From: UBA3700 sp964478025
GTDB taxonomy: Bacteria > Bacillota > Clostridia > Christensenellales > UBA3700
DNA: 56,072 nucleotides
NCBI GenBank assembly: GCA_964478025.1
Contig: CAYZGK010000010.1
Location: 1 to 56,072, forward strand
Direction: 5' to 3'
The position numbers and the translations under genes were made by a program. Under the pieces are notes generated by a model. That model was not told the origin of the DNA and searched no databases. It saw only the letters and a list, made by a program, of their open reading frames with translations. This document shows positions 7,795 through 15,609 of this stretch, one piece after another (the first letter of the stretch is position 1; every line of letters starts with the position of its first letter).

Positions 7795-9294
7795 TTAATC
7801 CTCCACAATGGTTATTGCATTGTTTTCATATGACTCTCTTAGCTTTTCTTCCTTTAATACTTGAAGTTCTGCTACTTTCTTTTTAGAAAGTGGATATATA
7901 AAATATAAAGAAATAGCCATCAACGCGAACATCACAGCTGGGATTAATGTTGCCAAATCATACATTGTTTTTAGATTTTCATAAGTTTGAACAGCTCCTT
8001 TTTCGTAAGCATAATTCATTCCCAAAAGGGCACCATTAACAGCAATTGCCGCAATTACTTGACCTAATTTTCTAAAGAAATTAAATACTGAATAAGCCGT
8101 TCCGTCATCTCTTTGACCTGTCTTTACCTCTATATCATCAATAGCATCTGCTGCCATAGACCAAACCTGAAGCGTCATAAATGTTTGTCCGCAACCACTT
8201 ACAAAGCATAAAACTAAGAATAAATATTTCAATGTACCTGGCTCTACTCCTCTTAATGCAAACAATAGAAGGTTTGCAAGTGCTGCTATTGCCATTCCAA
8301 CTGCACATAAAGATCTCTTACCAAATGCTCTTACCATTTTAGGAGTTACAAACATAAATATTAACATTGGGGCGTAAGTACAAGCTGTTGAAACAAGATT
8401 CATCCAGTTGGCTCCAAAATAATCATTAAATAAATATAAATAGAAACTTTGAGTAAACATTTGTCCTGCTAAAAGAAGCATAGCAGCTAAACTTATACCA
8501 ATGAACGCTCTATTTGTTATTAAATTCTTAAGAACTCTCTTTGTTTCTCCCTTTTTATTCTCTTTTGGTTGTGCTACAACTCTTTCTTTATTAACTTTAA
8601 AGGCTATAATAAGCATTATCATGGATACTACAGACATTATTATTACACCTATTATAACAGGCTTAAATTGCATATCTGTAATGACTTTTCCGTTTTCTCC
8701 AATTACTTTATTACCAAATTCATCAACTCTATCTGCATAAGCAAAAGTAGCAATTAAAAGAACAGGAATCGAACCAACTCCAGCACCCAGTGCTCTCCAA
8801 ATTGAAAGCTTATTTCTTTCTTTTTCATCAGTTGTTACAACTGAAGCTAACGAACCATATGGAATTTGAATTGTTGTATAAACCATTCCAAATATAATAT
8901 AAGTTACTGTTGCATAAATACAAGTACCAACATAATTAGAATCTCCACCTAGTCCTGGCCATTTCATAAACATTAAAATCGCAGATATTCCAAGAGGTGC
9001 TGCCATGTATAAGAACCATGGACGATATCTACCCCATTTAGTAGGTTTTAAAATATCACAAATTCTTCCCATCATTGGGTCGTTTATTGCATCCCATATA
9101 CGAGCAGCAACAAACATTATCATAATAAATAACGGACTTAAATTAAAAATATCTGTATAAAACTTTTGTAATAATGTTGTTACAAGTGAAAAAACCAAAC
9201 ATCCTGCAGTATCAATCATTGCATATGCAATGTAATCCTTTGTTTTTAATCCACTTGTCATTGAAATAAAACTTGTTTCTTTTGTCTCTTCCAT
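7795..9294 (-). CDS. GPH-family sugar:cation symporter
   Basis: 499 residues of the glycoside-pentoside-hexuronide:cation symporter family (MFS fold). Family signatures include DAINDPMMGRICD with the following KWGRYRPW, and IPYGSLASVVTTDEKERNKLS. About 12 hydrophobic segments follow, with a charged cytoplasmic C-tail. It imports a sugar or glycoside with Na+ or H+; the substrate is not readable. The ATG has GAGGGG upstream. It heads the operon with the esterase, from promoter TTGAAT-17-TATAAT at 9356..9328. A paralogue lies at 47987-49573. Confidence 0.93.
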   Translation of the reverse strand: MEETKETSFISMTSGLKTKDYIAYAMIDTAGCLVFSLVTTLLQKFYTDIFNLSPLFIMIMFVAARIWDAINDPMMGRICDILKPTKWGRYRPWFLYMAAPLGISAILMFMKWPGLGGDSNYVGTCIYATVTYIIFGMVYTTIQIPYGSLASVVTTDEKERNKLSIWRALGAGVGSIPVLLIATFAYADRVDEFGNKVIGENGKVITDMQFKPVIIGVIIMSVVSMIMLIIAFKVNKERVVAQPKENKKGETKRVLKNLITNRAFIGISLAAMLLLAGQMFTQSFYLYLFNDYFGANWMNLVSTACTYAPMLIFMFVTPKMVRAFGKRSLCAVGMAIAALANLLLFALRGVEPGTLKYLFLVLCFVSGCGQTFMTLQVWSMAADAIDDIEVKTGQRDDGTAYSVFNFFRKLGQVIAAIAVNGALLGMNYAYEKGAVQTYENLKTMYDLATLIPAVMFALMAISLYFIYPLSKKKVAELQVLKEEKLRESYENNAITIVED

Positions 9295-9327
9295 AATTCC
9301 CCTCTAGAATAATATATTTCCTTTTTT

Positions 9328-9356
9328 ATTATATTATTTTTGGGTCCTTGATTCAA
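9328..9356 (-). promoter_or_regulatory. Promoter of the symporter-esterase operon
   Basis: TTGAAT (9356..9351), a 17-nt spacer and TATAAT (9333..9328), 33 nt before the start codon of the symporter. Confidence 0.6.
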
Positions 9357-9377
9357 TGACAAGTAAATATAAACATT

Positions 9378-11276
9378 CTATCTTCTTCTGCCTCCTTGAG
9401 GTTCACCACCTATGCTTGTAGAAGACCCTATAGTTGTAATTGTTGAAGATATTGTAAAACTTGAAAGAATTGTTGAATCACCTTGTATAGTATAAGTTTT
9501 TCCTTCTTCAAACTCAGGGCAAGAAAATATAATCGATTGCGCAGTTTTTTCAAGAGTATAGCTCATTATTTCATTACCTTCTTCATCAAGTACACTAATC
9601 TTGGTACCACTTTGTATTTGAGATTTCACTGCAAGTGAAACAATATATTGACTTGAGTTAGAAGCTGGAGTTTCTACCATTCCTAAAGAGCCTGCAGCAA
9701 ACAAGTATCCACCATTTACTAAAATTCCTGTTTCTGAATCCAAAGATGAGTCTCCACCTGATGTTGGACCATCAATATATAGTGCTCCTCCCGTTATTAA
9801 TACAGAGCCGTTTGAGTCTATTCCATCACCCGAAGCATTAATTGAAATTTTGCCATTTTCTATGTATATATAAATATCTTGCTTGTCTAAAGTATCTGAA
9901 GCAGCGTTAATACCATCATCTGAAGAAACTATACTTATAACTGTATTTTCTCCTACAATTTCTATTTTTGCCCCCTCTATTCCCTCATAACAAGAGGATA
10001 TTGTTACACTGCAATCTTTTATTTGAACATAATCATCGGCAGTTATTCCATCATCCTTTGTCTCTATTGTAAACTCTCCACCATTTATGAAAACATTACC
10101 AGAGTTTACATGAATTGCATCATCTGTTGTGTTAATATTTAAAACACTTGAATTAATTATTATATTATAATTTCCATCTACAACATCTTGCTCTTCATTA
10201 TTAGTGTCAGTATAAGAAATTTCGCCTACTTTTAATCCCTTACAACTTTGAGCTAAAGCATAATAGCCACTCATATTTCGAATTTCATCTGAGGCAACTT
10301 TAGAATATGAAGATCCTACTTTTTCCCATCTAAAGTCATCTTCCGTAAGTTCGTATGTTTCCATGTTTTCTGTTGTATATGCAACAAACTGGCTGTTTGT
10401 TGTTATATCACAAGTACTTTTATTCATATAAATAAAGGTGTCAGCTTGAATACCATCTCCATATACATCAGCAACATAATTTGTGTTCACCATGTAGACA
10501 TATCCTTCGTTTGATAAAAATCCGGTTTCGCCGCTATTAATCGCATCTAAAACATCATCTTCATCGCATTCGGCTCTAATTCCATCTTTTGATTCCTCAC
10601 TGCTTGCGTTTGCATTAATAGAGGCACCATTTGCCATAACGTTTCTAGCATTTATTCCATAATTAGCAAAGTTTAGATTTAGTGTTGCATCTAAGATATA
10701 AAGATCTTTTGAAACTTTTATTGAACTTTTAGTTGAAGATGTTACATTTATAGTTCCACTTCCATTTATTATTAAATTACCTTTTACATGTATAGCATTT
10801 GTATCATCTAAAGTTGTAGATATACTATTTGTTGTTCCTTCTACTGCCGTTATAATTAATGTTGATTTTTTATTCTCATTAGATATTCCTATAGCATTTG
10901 TTGAAGAAATTGTAGCATTATTTAAAAATAAGTGTACAACCTCCCCCTTTCCTACAGAAACAACAACATTTGAATATTCTCCTTCTAAAATATAATCTCC
11001 AGCCGTTTCAATTAAAACACTTGTATCAGTAATCAAAGTAGCTGAACTTGAGTCTGTTTTTTCAGAGTATTCATTTATTAAATCTTCATCAATATTAGAA
11101 GTTAATAATTCTACTTCACTACTTAAATCAGTTAACGATTGTACTGAAGTATATCCCTCTCCGCCACCGCCTAAACTATCTCCTGGATTTATAAAATCAT
11201 CTTCTTTAGAACATGCGGTAGTAAAGACTAATGCAAAAATTACAATTACAATCAATAATACTAAATTCTTCTTCAA
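9378..11276 (-). CDS. Cthe_2159-type carbohydrate-binding beta-helix lipoprotein
   Basis: 632 residues. Starts at a TTG (11276..11274) with AAAAAGGAG upstream. The N-terminus MKKNLVLLIVIVIFALVF-TTAC is a lipoprotein signal. The body is a right-handed beta-helix with repeating GDYILEGEYS, DDAIHVNSGNVFINGG, DDGITADDYVQI and GDGIDSNGSVLITGG units, as in the Cthe_2159 family that binds polygalacturonate and other acidic polysaccharides. Asp pairs at the turns (DDxI) are probable calcium sites. The C-terminus ends in a Gly/Arg tail. It is expected to be anchored outside the membrane and may capture plant or host polysaccharide. It is a single gene, next to but separate from the symporter operon. 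Confidence 0.85.
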   Translation of the reverse strand: MKKNLVLLIVIVIFALVFTTACSKEDDFINPGDSLGGGGEGYTSVQSLTDLSSEVELLTSNIDEDLINEYSEKTDSSSATLITDTSVLIETAGDYILEGEYSNVVVSVGKGEVVHLFLNNATISSTNAIGISNENKKSTLIITAVEGTTNSISTTLDDTNAIHVKGNLIINGSGTINVTSSTKSSIKVSKDLYILDATLNLNFANYGINARNVMANGASINANASSEESKDGIRAECDEDDVLDAINSGETGFLSNEGYVYMVNTNYVADVYGDGIQADTFIYMNKSTCDITTNSQFVAYTTENMETYELTEDDFRWEKVGSSYSKVASDEIRNMSGYYALAQSCKGLKVGEISYTDTNNEEQDVVDGNYNIIINSSVLNINTTDDAIHVNSGNVFINGGEFTIETKDDGITADDYVQIKDCSVTISSCYEGIEGAKIEIVGENTVISIVSSDDGINAASDTLDKQDIYIYIENGKISINASGDGIDSNGSVLITGGALYIDGPTSGGDSSLDSETGILVNGGYLFAAGSLGMVETPASNSSQYIVSLAVKSQIQSGTKISVLDEEGNEIMSYTLEKTAQSIIFSCPEFEEGKTYTIQGDSTILSSFTISSTITTIGSSTSIGGEPQGGRRR

Positions 11277-11385
11277 AGTAAAAATCTCCTTTTTTTGATA
11301 GTTTGATTAAACCATAGAATTTTAAATTTTAATTAAAGATTTTTTAACATTTTTATTCCAAAATTAACACACTTAAAAAACCTTT

Positions 11386-11420
11386 GGGCGAAAAATATAA
11401 AAAAATGTGCTTTTTCGCCC
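11386..11420. other. GC-capped 10-bp hairpin between rpsR and the beta-helix gene
   Basis: GGGCGAAAAA (11386-11395) pairs perfectly with TTTTTCGCCC (11411-11420) around a 15-nt loop. On the minus strand it is followed by AAAGG and then TTTTTT, so it may be a second terminator of rpsF-ssb-rpsR or a leader hairpin of the beta-helix gene. Confidence 0.5.
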
Positions 11421-11499
11421 TGAAATTATTTTCAATAAAAAAATAAAAAATTTCTTATATTAAATTTGTTAAATTATTAACATTTTTGAATCACTTTTT

Positions 11500-11533
11500 A
11501 TCAAAAAAAATGGACTGCCATTTGACAGTCCAT
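11500..11533 (-). terminator. Terminator of rpsF-ssb-rpsR
   Basis: ATGGACTG(C)C at 11510-11519 pairs with GACAGTCCAT at 11524-11533 around a short loop. On the minus strand it is followed by eight U. Confidence 0.85.
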
Positions 11534-11552
11534 AACTTCTTTTTAACTTTTA

Positions 11553-11843
11553 TTAGTCAGCTACATATGGTAATAAAGCCATTTCTCTAGCTCTCTTGAT
11601 TGCTGTACATAACATTCTTTGATGTTTAGCACATACTCCACTCATTCTTCTTGGAACAATCTTACCGTTTTCTGTAACAAACTTACGTAATTTTGCAATA
11701 TCCTTATAATCAACACTTGTAGCTTTATCTACGCAGAAATTACAAACTTTCTTACGAGGAGCTCTCTTTCCATTAGCATTGAAAGGACGTTTTCCATTAG
11801 CTGCTGGAGCAGCTGTTTGTGTATTTACAACCTTCTCTTCCAT
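11553..11843 (-). CDS. rpsR: 30S ribosomal protein bS18
   Basis: 96 residues. The core from about residue 30 is typical bS18: KVCNFCVDK, DYKDIAKLRKFV, GKIVPRRMSGVCAKHQRMLCTAIKRAREMALLPY. Four cysteines (CNFC and CAKHQRMLC) give the zinc-ribbon form. The N-terminal 28 residues are an added low-complexity basic extension (two NGKR motifs), as often seen in Clostridia. It binds bS6 in the 30S platform. Last gene of rpsF-ssb-rpsR, 16 nt after ssb, followed by the terminator. Confidence 0.97.
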   Translation of the reverse strand: MEEKVVNTQTAAPAANGKRPFNANGKRAPRKKVCNFCVDKATSVDYKDIAKLRKFVTENGKIVPRRMSGVCAKHQRMLCTAIKRAREMALLPYVAD

Positions 11844-11859
11844 TTTTAAATCTCCTTAA

Positions 11860-12279
11860 TTAAAATGGTAAATCGCCATCTGTTGTTTCTTCAGTTAATT
11901 CTTTCTTTTCTTTTACAACATTATTTGTATTGGCGTTACCTGTTACCTCGCTACCTTGGCTATCACGAGGAGTCAAGATTTCCATATCTTCAACTACGAT
12001 ATCAACCGAAGTTTTATTTGTACCATCTTGTCCTTGGTATTTATTTATTTGAATTGATCCAACAATTGAAACCTTCTTTCCTTTAGATAAATAGTTTCCA
12101 GCAAAATCTGCTTGATTTCTCCAACAAATAACATTGAAAAAGTCTGTATTATTTTGTGAATTCTTATTTACAGGTCTTCTACCTACTGCTAAACCAAATC
12201 TAGCATAAGCTACTCCGGATTCTGTTGTTCTCTTATCAACATCTGTTGTTAAATTGCCAATTAAAAATACCTTATTCAT
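11860..12279 (-). CDS. ssb: Single-stranded DNA-binding protein
   Basis: 139 residues. The N-terminal OB fold is clear: MNKVFLIGNLTTDVDKR, FGLAVGRRPVNKN, DFFNVICWRNQADFAGNYLSKGKKVSIVGSIQ. A disordered Asn/Glu-rich linker leads to the acidic tip DGDLPF, which recruits replication and repair partners. It lies between rpsF and rpsR, the usual Firmicutes order, 11 nt after rpsF. Confidence 0.97.
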   Translation of the reverse strand: MNKVFLIGNLTTDVDKRTTESGVAYARFGLAVGRRPVNKNSQNNTDFFNVICWRNQADFAGNYLSKGKKVSIVGSIQINKYQGQDGTNKTSVDIVVEDMEILTPRDSQGSEVTGNANTNNVVKEKKELTEETTDGDLPF

Positions 12280-12290
12280 TAATTTTTCTC

Positions 12291-12572
12291 CTATTTCTTA
12301 ATCATCATGTGTCTTACGGCTTCATCAGTAATACGAACTAATCTTTCGATTTCTGCTGGAACTGTAGCTGGCGCTGTGAACTCGATTAATACATAATATC
12401 CTTCTGTTTTGAAGTTAATAGGATAAGCATACTTACGTGTGCCCCACTTTTCAAGTGTATCTACTGTTCCTTCTTCAGAAGTGATAGCTGAACTAATCTT
12501 ATCAATAAATGATTGCTTTACTTCATCAGAAGCATCGTTATCAATAATTAATAGTAACTCGTACTTGTTCAT
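12291..12572 (-). CDS. rpsF: 30S ribosomal protein bS6
   Basis: 93 residues. MNKYELLLIIDNDASDE at the start, WGTRKYAYPINFKTEGYYVLIEFTAP in the centre and VRITDEAVRHMMIKK at the end give the complete ferredoxin-like bS6 fold. It pairs with bS18. First gene of the operon; AAAGGAGG lies 9 nt before the ATG. Promoter TTTACA-18-TATATT at 12683..12654. Confidence 0.97.
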   Translation of the reverse strand: MNKYELLLIIDNDASDEVKQSFIDKISSAITSEEGTVDTLEKWGTRKYAYPINFKTEGYYVLIEFTAPATVPAEIERLVRITDEAVRHMMIKK

Positions 12573-12599
12573 GTTCTAAATCCTCCTTTGGTCTAATGT

Positions 12600-12618
12600 C
12601 CCCTGACTTTCTCAGGAG
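12600..12618 (-). promoter_or_regulatory. Hairpin in the rpsF leader, possible S6:S18 autoregulatory site
   Basis: In the predicted leader (TSS near 12647) CTCCTGA and TCAGGGG pair over 7 bp around GAAAG. In many bacteria a leader element upstream of rpsF binds the S6:S18 complex. I do not see the conserved CCG bulge of that motif, so the function is uncertain. Confidence 0.35.
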
Positions 12619-12653
12619 CAAGAGTTTTGAAAAAATATTCAAAATGTATTAAT

Positions 12654-12683
12654 AATATACCATTTACCCCTTTACTTTGTAAA
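12654..12683 (-). promoter_or_regulatory. Promoter of rpsF-ssb-rpsR
   Basis: TTTACA (12683..12678), an 18-nt spacer, and TATATT (12659..12654), giving a leader of about 75 nt. Confidence 0.6.
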
Positions 12684-12715
12684 GCAAAAAATTAAATGTA
12701 TAAATTAACATATAA

Positions 12716-14161
12716 TTACATGTTTTTCTCTAACAATTCGATAGAGAAATGCAATCTTCTTAATGTTTCTTCCTTTCCTAATAAAACAGCAAGTTCAGTA
12801 GCCCCACCTGGAGTTGAAGCTGCAGCGGATATGGCTAATCTTAATGGCAAGAATATTTGACCAGTTTTTATTCCAAGCTCTAGAGCCGCATTAGTTAATA
12901 ATTCTTTTAGAGAATCATTATCCCATTTTTCAAAATTTGGCAATATGTCTTCACATTTTTTCAATGCTTGATATGCTATTTCTTTTGTTATCTTCATTTT
13001 CTTATGCTCAAACATTTCTACATCATATTCACCAAATTCCTCTAAGAAATTTACTTTATCTGGAATATCACTAAATATTTCTGTTCTTGGGATTAATAGT
13101 TCTGCAAGTTTTCTATAGTCATACTTTCCCGCAATCTTACTCTTTTCAAAGTAAGGAGTTGCATATTTTACAAACTCATCAATAGATAGTTCTTTTATAT
13201 ATTCACCATTTAACCAACGCATTTTTTGTTCATCAAAAATACTTGGAGAATGTGAAATTCCACTAATATCAAATTGCTCTAACATTTCTTGCATTGTCAT
13301 TTTTTCTTGATTGCTCTTTGGAGCCCATCCTAAAAGTGCAATATAGTTAACAATTGCCTCTGGTAAATATCCTTTTGCTAAGAAATCTTCAAAGTTTGCA
13401 TCTCCATATCTTTTTGAAAGTTTTCTTTGTGCATCTTTCATAATTGGAGATAAATGCATATAATGTGGCCTTTCCCATCCAAATGCATCGTACATTAAGT
13501 TGTATTTTGGAGTTGAAGAAAGATACTCTACTCCTCTAATTACATAATTTATTGCCATTAAGTGATCATCTACAACATTTGCAAAGTTATATGTTGGCAT
13601 TCCATCTGTTTTTATTAATATTTCATCTTCCATATCTTTATTTGGAACTGAAATATGACCAAAAACCATGTCATCATATTCACTTACGCCTTCTTCTGGA
13701 ATGTTTTGTCTAATTACGTATGGTTCTCCTGCATCTAGTCTTGCCTTTACTTCTTCTTTTGAAAGTTTTAAACAATGTTTATCATATTTTCCAATGCCGT
13801 TTTCGTCTTTTAGAGAAGCCAATCTTTCTTTTGTGCAGAAACAATAATATGCTCCACCTTTTTCAACTAGTTCCTTTGCATATTTTAAATAAAGGTCTTT
13901 TCTTTCACTTTGAATGTATGGACCATATCCACCATCTTTATCTGGGCCTTCGTCATGAGTAATTCCAGCTTTTTCCAAAGTTCTATAAATTACATCTACA
14001 GCACCTTCAACATATCTTTCTTGATCTGTGTCTTCTATTCTAAGTACAAATGTTCCATTGTGTTTTTTTGCCCATAAATAAGCATATAAACATGTTCTTA
14101 AATTTCCTATATGCATAAATCCTGTTGGGCTTGGTGCAAATCTTGTTCTTACTTTTTCCAT
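12716..14161 (-). CDS. gltX: Glutamyl-tRNA synthetase
   Basis: 481 residues, the full class Ic enzyme. The first signature FAPSPTGFMHIGNLRT contains the HIGH-like motif. RIEDTDQER follows, and the second signature is KLSKRYGD (KMSKS equivalent). The C-terminal anticodon-binding helical part is complete (LLGKEETLRRLHFSIELLE). Charges tRNA-Glu, and possibly tRNA-Gln for the amidotransferase route if no GlnRS exists. The ATG has GAGG upstream. It is monocistronic, downstream of the divergent dipeptidase promoter region. Confidence 0.96.
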   Translation of the reverse strand: MEKVRTRFAPSPTGFMHIGNLRTCLYAYLWAKKHNGTFVLRIEDTDQERYVEGAVDVIYRTLEKAGITHDEGPDKDGGYGPYIQSERKDLYLKYAKELVEKGGAYYCFCTKERLASLKDENGIGKYDKHCLKLSKEEVKARLDAGEPYVIRQNIPEEGVSEYDDMVFGHISVPNKDMEDEILIKTDGMPTYNFANVVDDHLMAINYVIRGVEYLSSTPKYNLMYDAFGWERPHYMHLSPIMKDAQRKLSKRYGDANFEDFLAKGYLPEAIVNYIALLGWAPKSNQEKMTMQEMLEQFDISGISHSPSIFDEQKMRWLNGEYIKELSIDEFVKYATPYFEKSKIAGKYDYRKLAELLIPRTEIFSDIPDKVNFLEEFGEYDVEMFEHKKMKITKEIAYQALKKCEDILPNFEKWDNDSLKELLTNAALELGIKTGQIFLPLRLAISAAASTPGGATELAVLLGKEETLRRLHFSIELLEKNM

Positions 14162-14255
14162 ATGTAAAACCTCTATTTCTTAATCCTATTTAGAATACCA
14201 TATTTTTGCCTAAATGTGTATAATATTATACGAATGAATTATAAAAGAGGCAACC

Positions 14256-15542
14256 ATGCAAACTTATTTTGAAAGTTTAGTAAAAGATACTTTAAAACTT
14301 GTATCTATTGATAGCGTACAAGCAGCTCCTACCCCTAATGCTCCTTTTGGAGAGGGTGTCAATAAATGTATAGATGAATTCTTATCTATCGCAAATTCTT
14401 TTGGCTTTAAAACTCACAACGAATCTGGATACTATGGCACAGCAGTAATTGGAGAAGGCGAAGAATTTGGAATTTTAGGACATATGGATGTTGTTCCTTT
14501 TAATAAAGAAGAATGGTCCTATAGTCCATATGGTGAAATACAAAACAATATTCTATATGGCCGTGGTGTCCTAGATGATAAAGGCCCTACTTTAGCTTGT
14601 TTATATGCTGTAAAACAATTAATTGATGAGGGCTTCGTTCCTTCTAAAAAAATTAAGTTTATAGTCGGAGGAAATGAAGAAACCGGTTGGAAATGTATTG
14701 AAAGATATAACGAATTAGAAACAATGCCTTTTACTGGAATCTCTCCAGATGCAGATTTCCCTGTTATTAATTGCGAAAAAGGAATCTGCCATGTAAAACT
14801 TTACTTGCCTATCCCTAATGATTTAATAGACATAAAAGGAGGAGAGAGACCTAATATGGTAATTGCAAAATGTTCTGCTAAAGTTGCAGGAAAATTACCT
14901 CCATCTAACGACAAGAATATTACCATATCTCAAAAGGATAACAGTACTTTCATTCAAGCTGTAGGTATTGCTGCACATGGTTCTACTCCAGAAAAAGGAG
15001 ATAATGCCTTTTTACATATCCTTAAATATTTAAGTGAAAATCTAAAAGATTATGCTCTTTTATACAATGCATTAAAAGACTGCGATGGAAGTGGCCTTAA
15101 ATTAAATGTTAGCGATAAAAAGAGTGGTGCTCTTTCTTGTAATATAGGAGTTGTTGCTCTAAAAAATAATAATTTAGAGATAACATTAGATATTAGATAT
15201 CCTATTTCAATAAATGAAAATTTTATAGTAAATAACATATCTAAAGTATTTAATTGCAAAGTTGAAATTATTCACTCTCAAGCGCCACTATTTGTGGATA
15301 AAGATGATCCGTTAGTTGTTAAACTCCTAAACGCATATAAAAAAGTAACTGGCGAAAATGTTTCCCCTATAACAATAGGCGGTGGAACATATGCAAGAGC
15401 GCTAAAACACGGAGTTGGATTTGGTCCTGTTTTCCCTAATGAAGATTCTTCTGCTCACGAAGCAAATGAACATCTTGATTTAAAACTTTTTGAAAAGGCT
15501 TATAACATATATTTAGAAGCAATAAAAAGTTTATGTTTTTAA
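14256..15542 (+). CDS. M20 dipeptidase, PepV/Sapep type
   Basis: 428 residues of the M20A zinc dipeptidases. Zinc and catalytic motifs read GHMDVVP (metal His and catalytic Asp), GRGVLDDKGP (bridging Asp) and GGNEETGWK (catalytic Glu and metal Glu), with the C-terminal metal-ligand region PNEDSSAHEANEH. Cleaves dipeptides, often beta-Ala or Xaa-His types, in the cytoplasm. GAGG lies upstream of the ATG. Divergent from gltX and ended by a strong terminator. Confidence 0.9.
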   Translation: MQTYFESLVKDTLKLVSIDSVQAAPTPNAPFGEGVNKCIDEFLSIANSFGFKTHNESGYYGTAVIGEGEEFGILGHMDVVPFNKEEWSYSPYGEIQNNILYGRGVLDDKGPTLACLYAVKQLIDEGFVPSKKIKFIVGGNEETGWKCIERYNELETMPFTGISPDADFPVINCEKGICHVKLYLPIPNDLIDIKGGERPNMVIAKCSAKVAGKLPPSNDKNITISQKDNSTFIQAVGIAAHGSTPEKGDNAFLHILKYLSENLKDYALLYNALKDCDGSGLKLNVSDKKSGALSCNIGVVALKNNNLEITLDIRYPISINENFIVNNISKVFNCKVEIIHSQAPLFVDKDDPLVVKLLNAYKKVTGENVSPITIGGGTYARALKHGVGFGPVFPNEDSSAHEANEHLDLKLFEKAYNIYLEAIKSLCF

Positions 15543-15560
15543 TATCTCACTATATAAAAA

Positions 15561-15597
15561 ATCCCCAAAGTTTGTCGCTTTGGGGATGATTTTTTTA
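15561..15597. terminator. Terminator between the dipeptidase gene and ftsH
   Basis: ATCCCCAAAG (15561-15570) pairs perfectly with CTTTGGGGAT (15578-15587), then a T-run. A-rich sequence before the stem may let it work for the convergent ftsH as well. Confidence 0.88.
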
Positions 15598-15609
15598 TTT
15601 TTTAAAATC

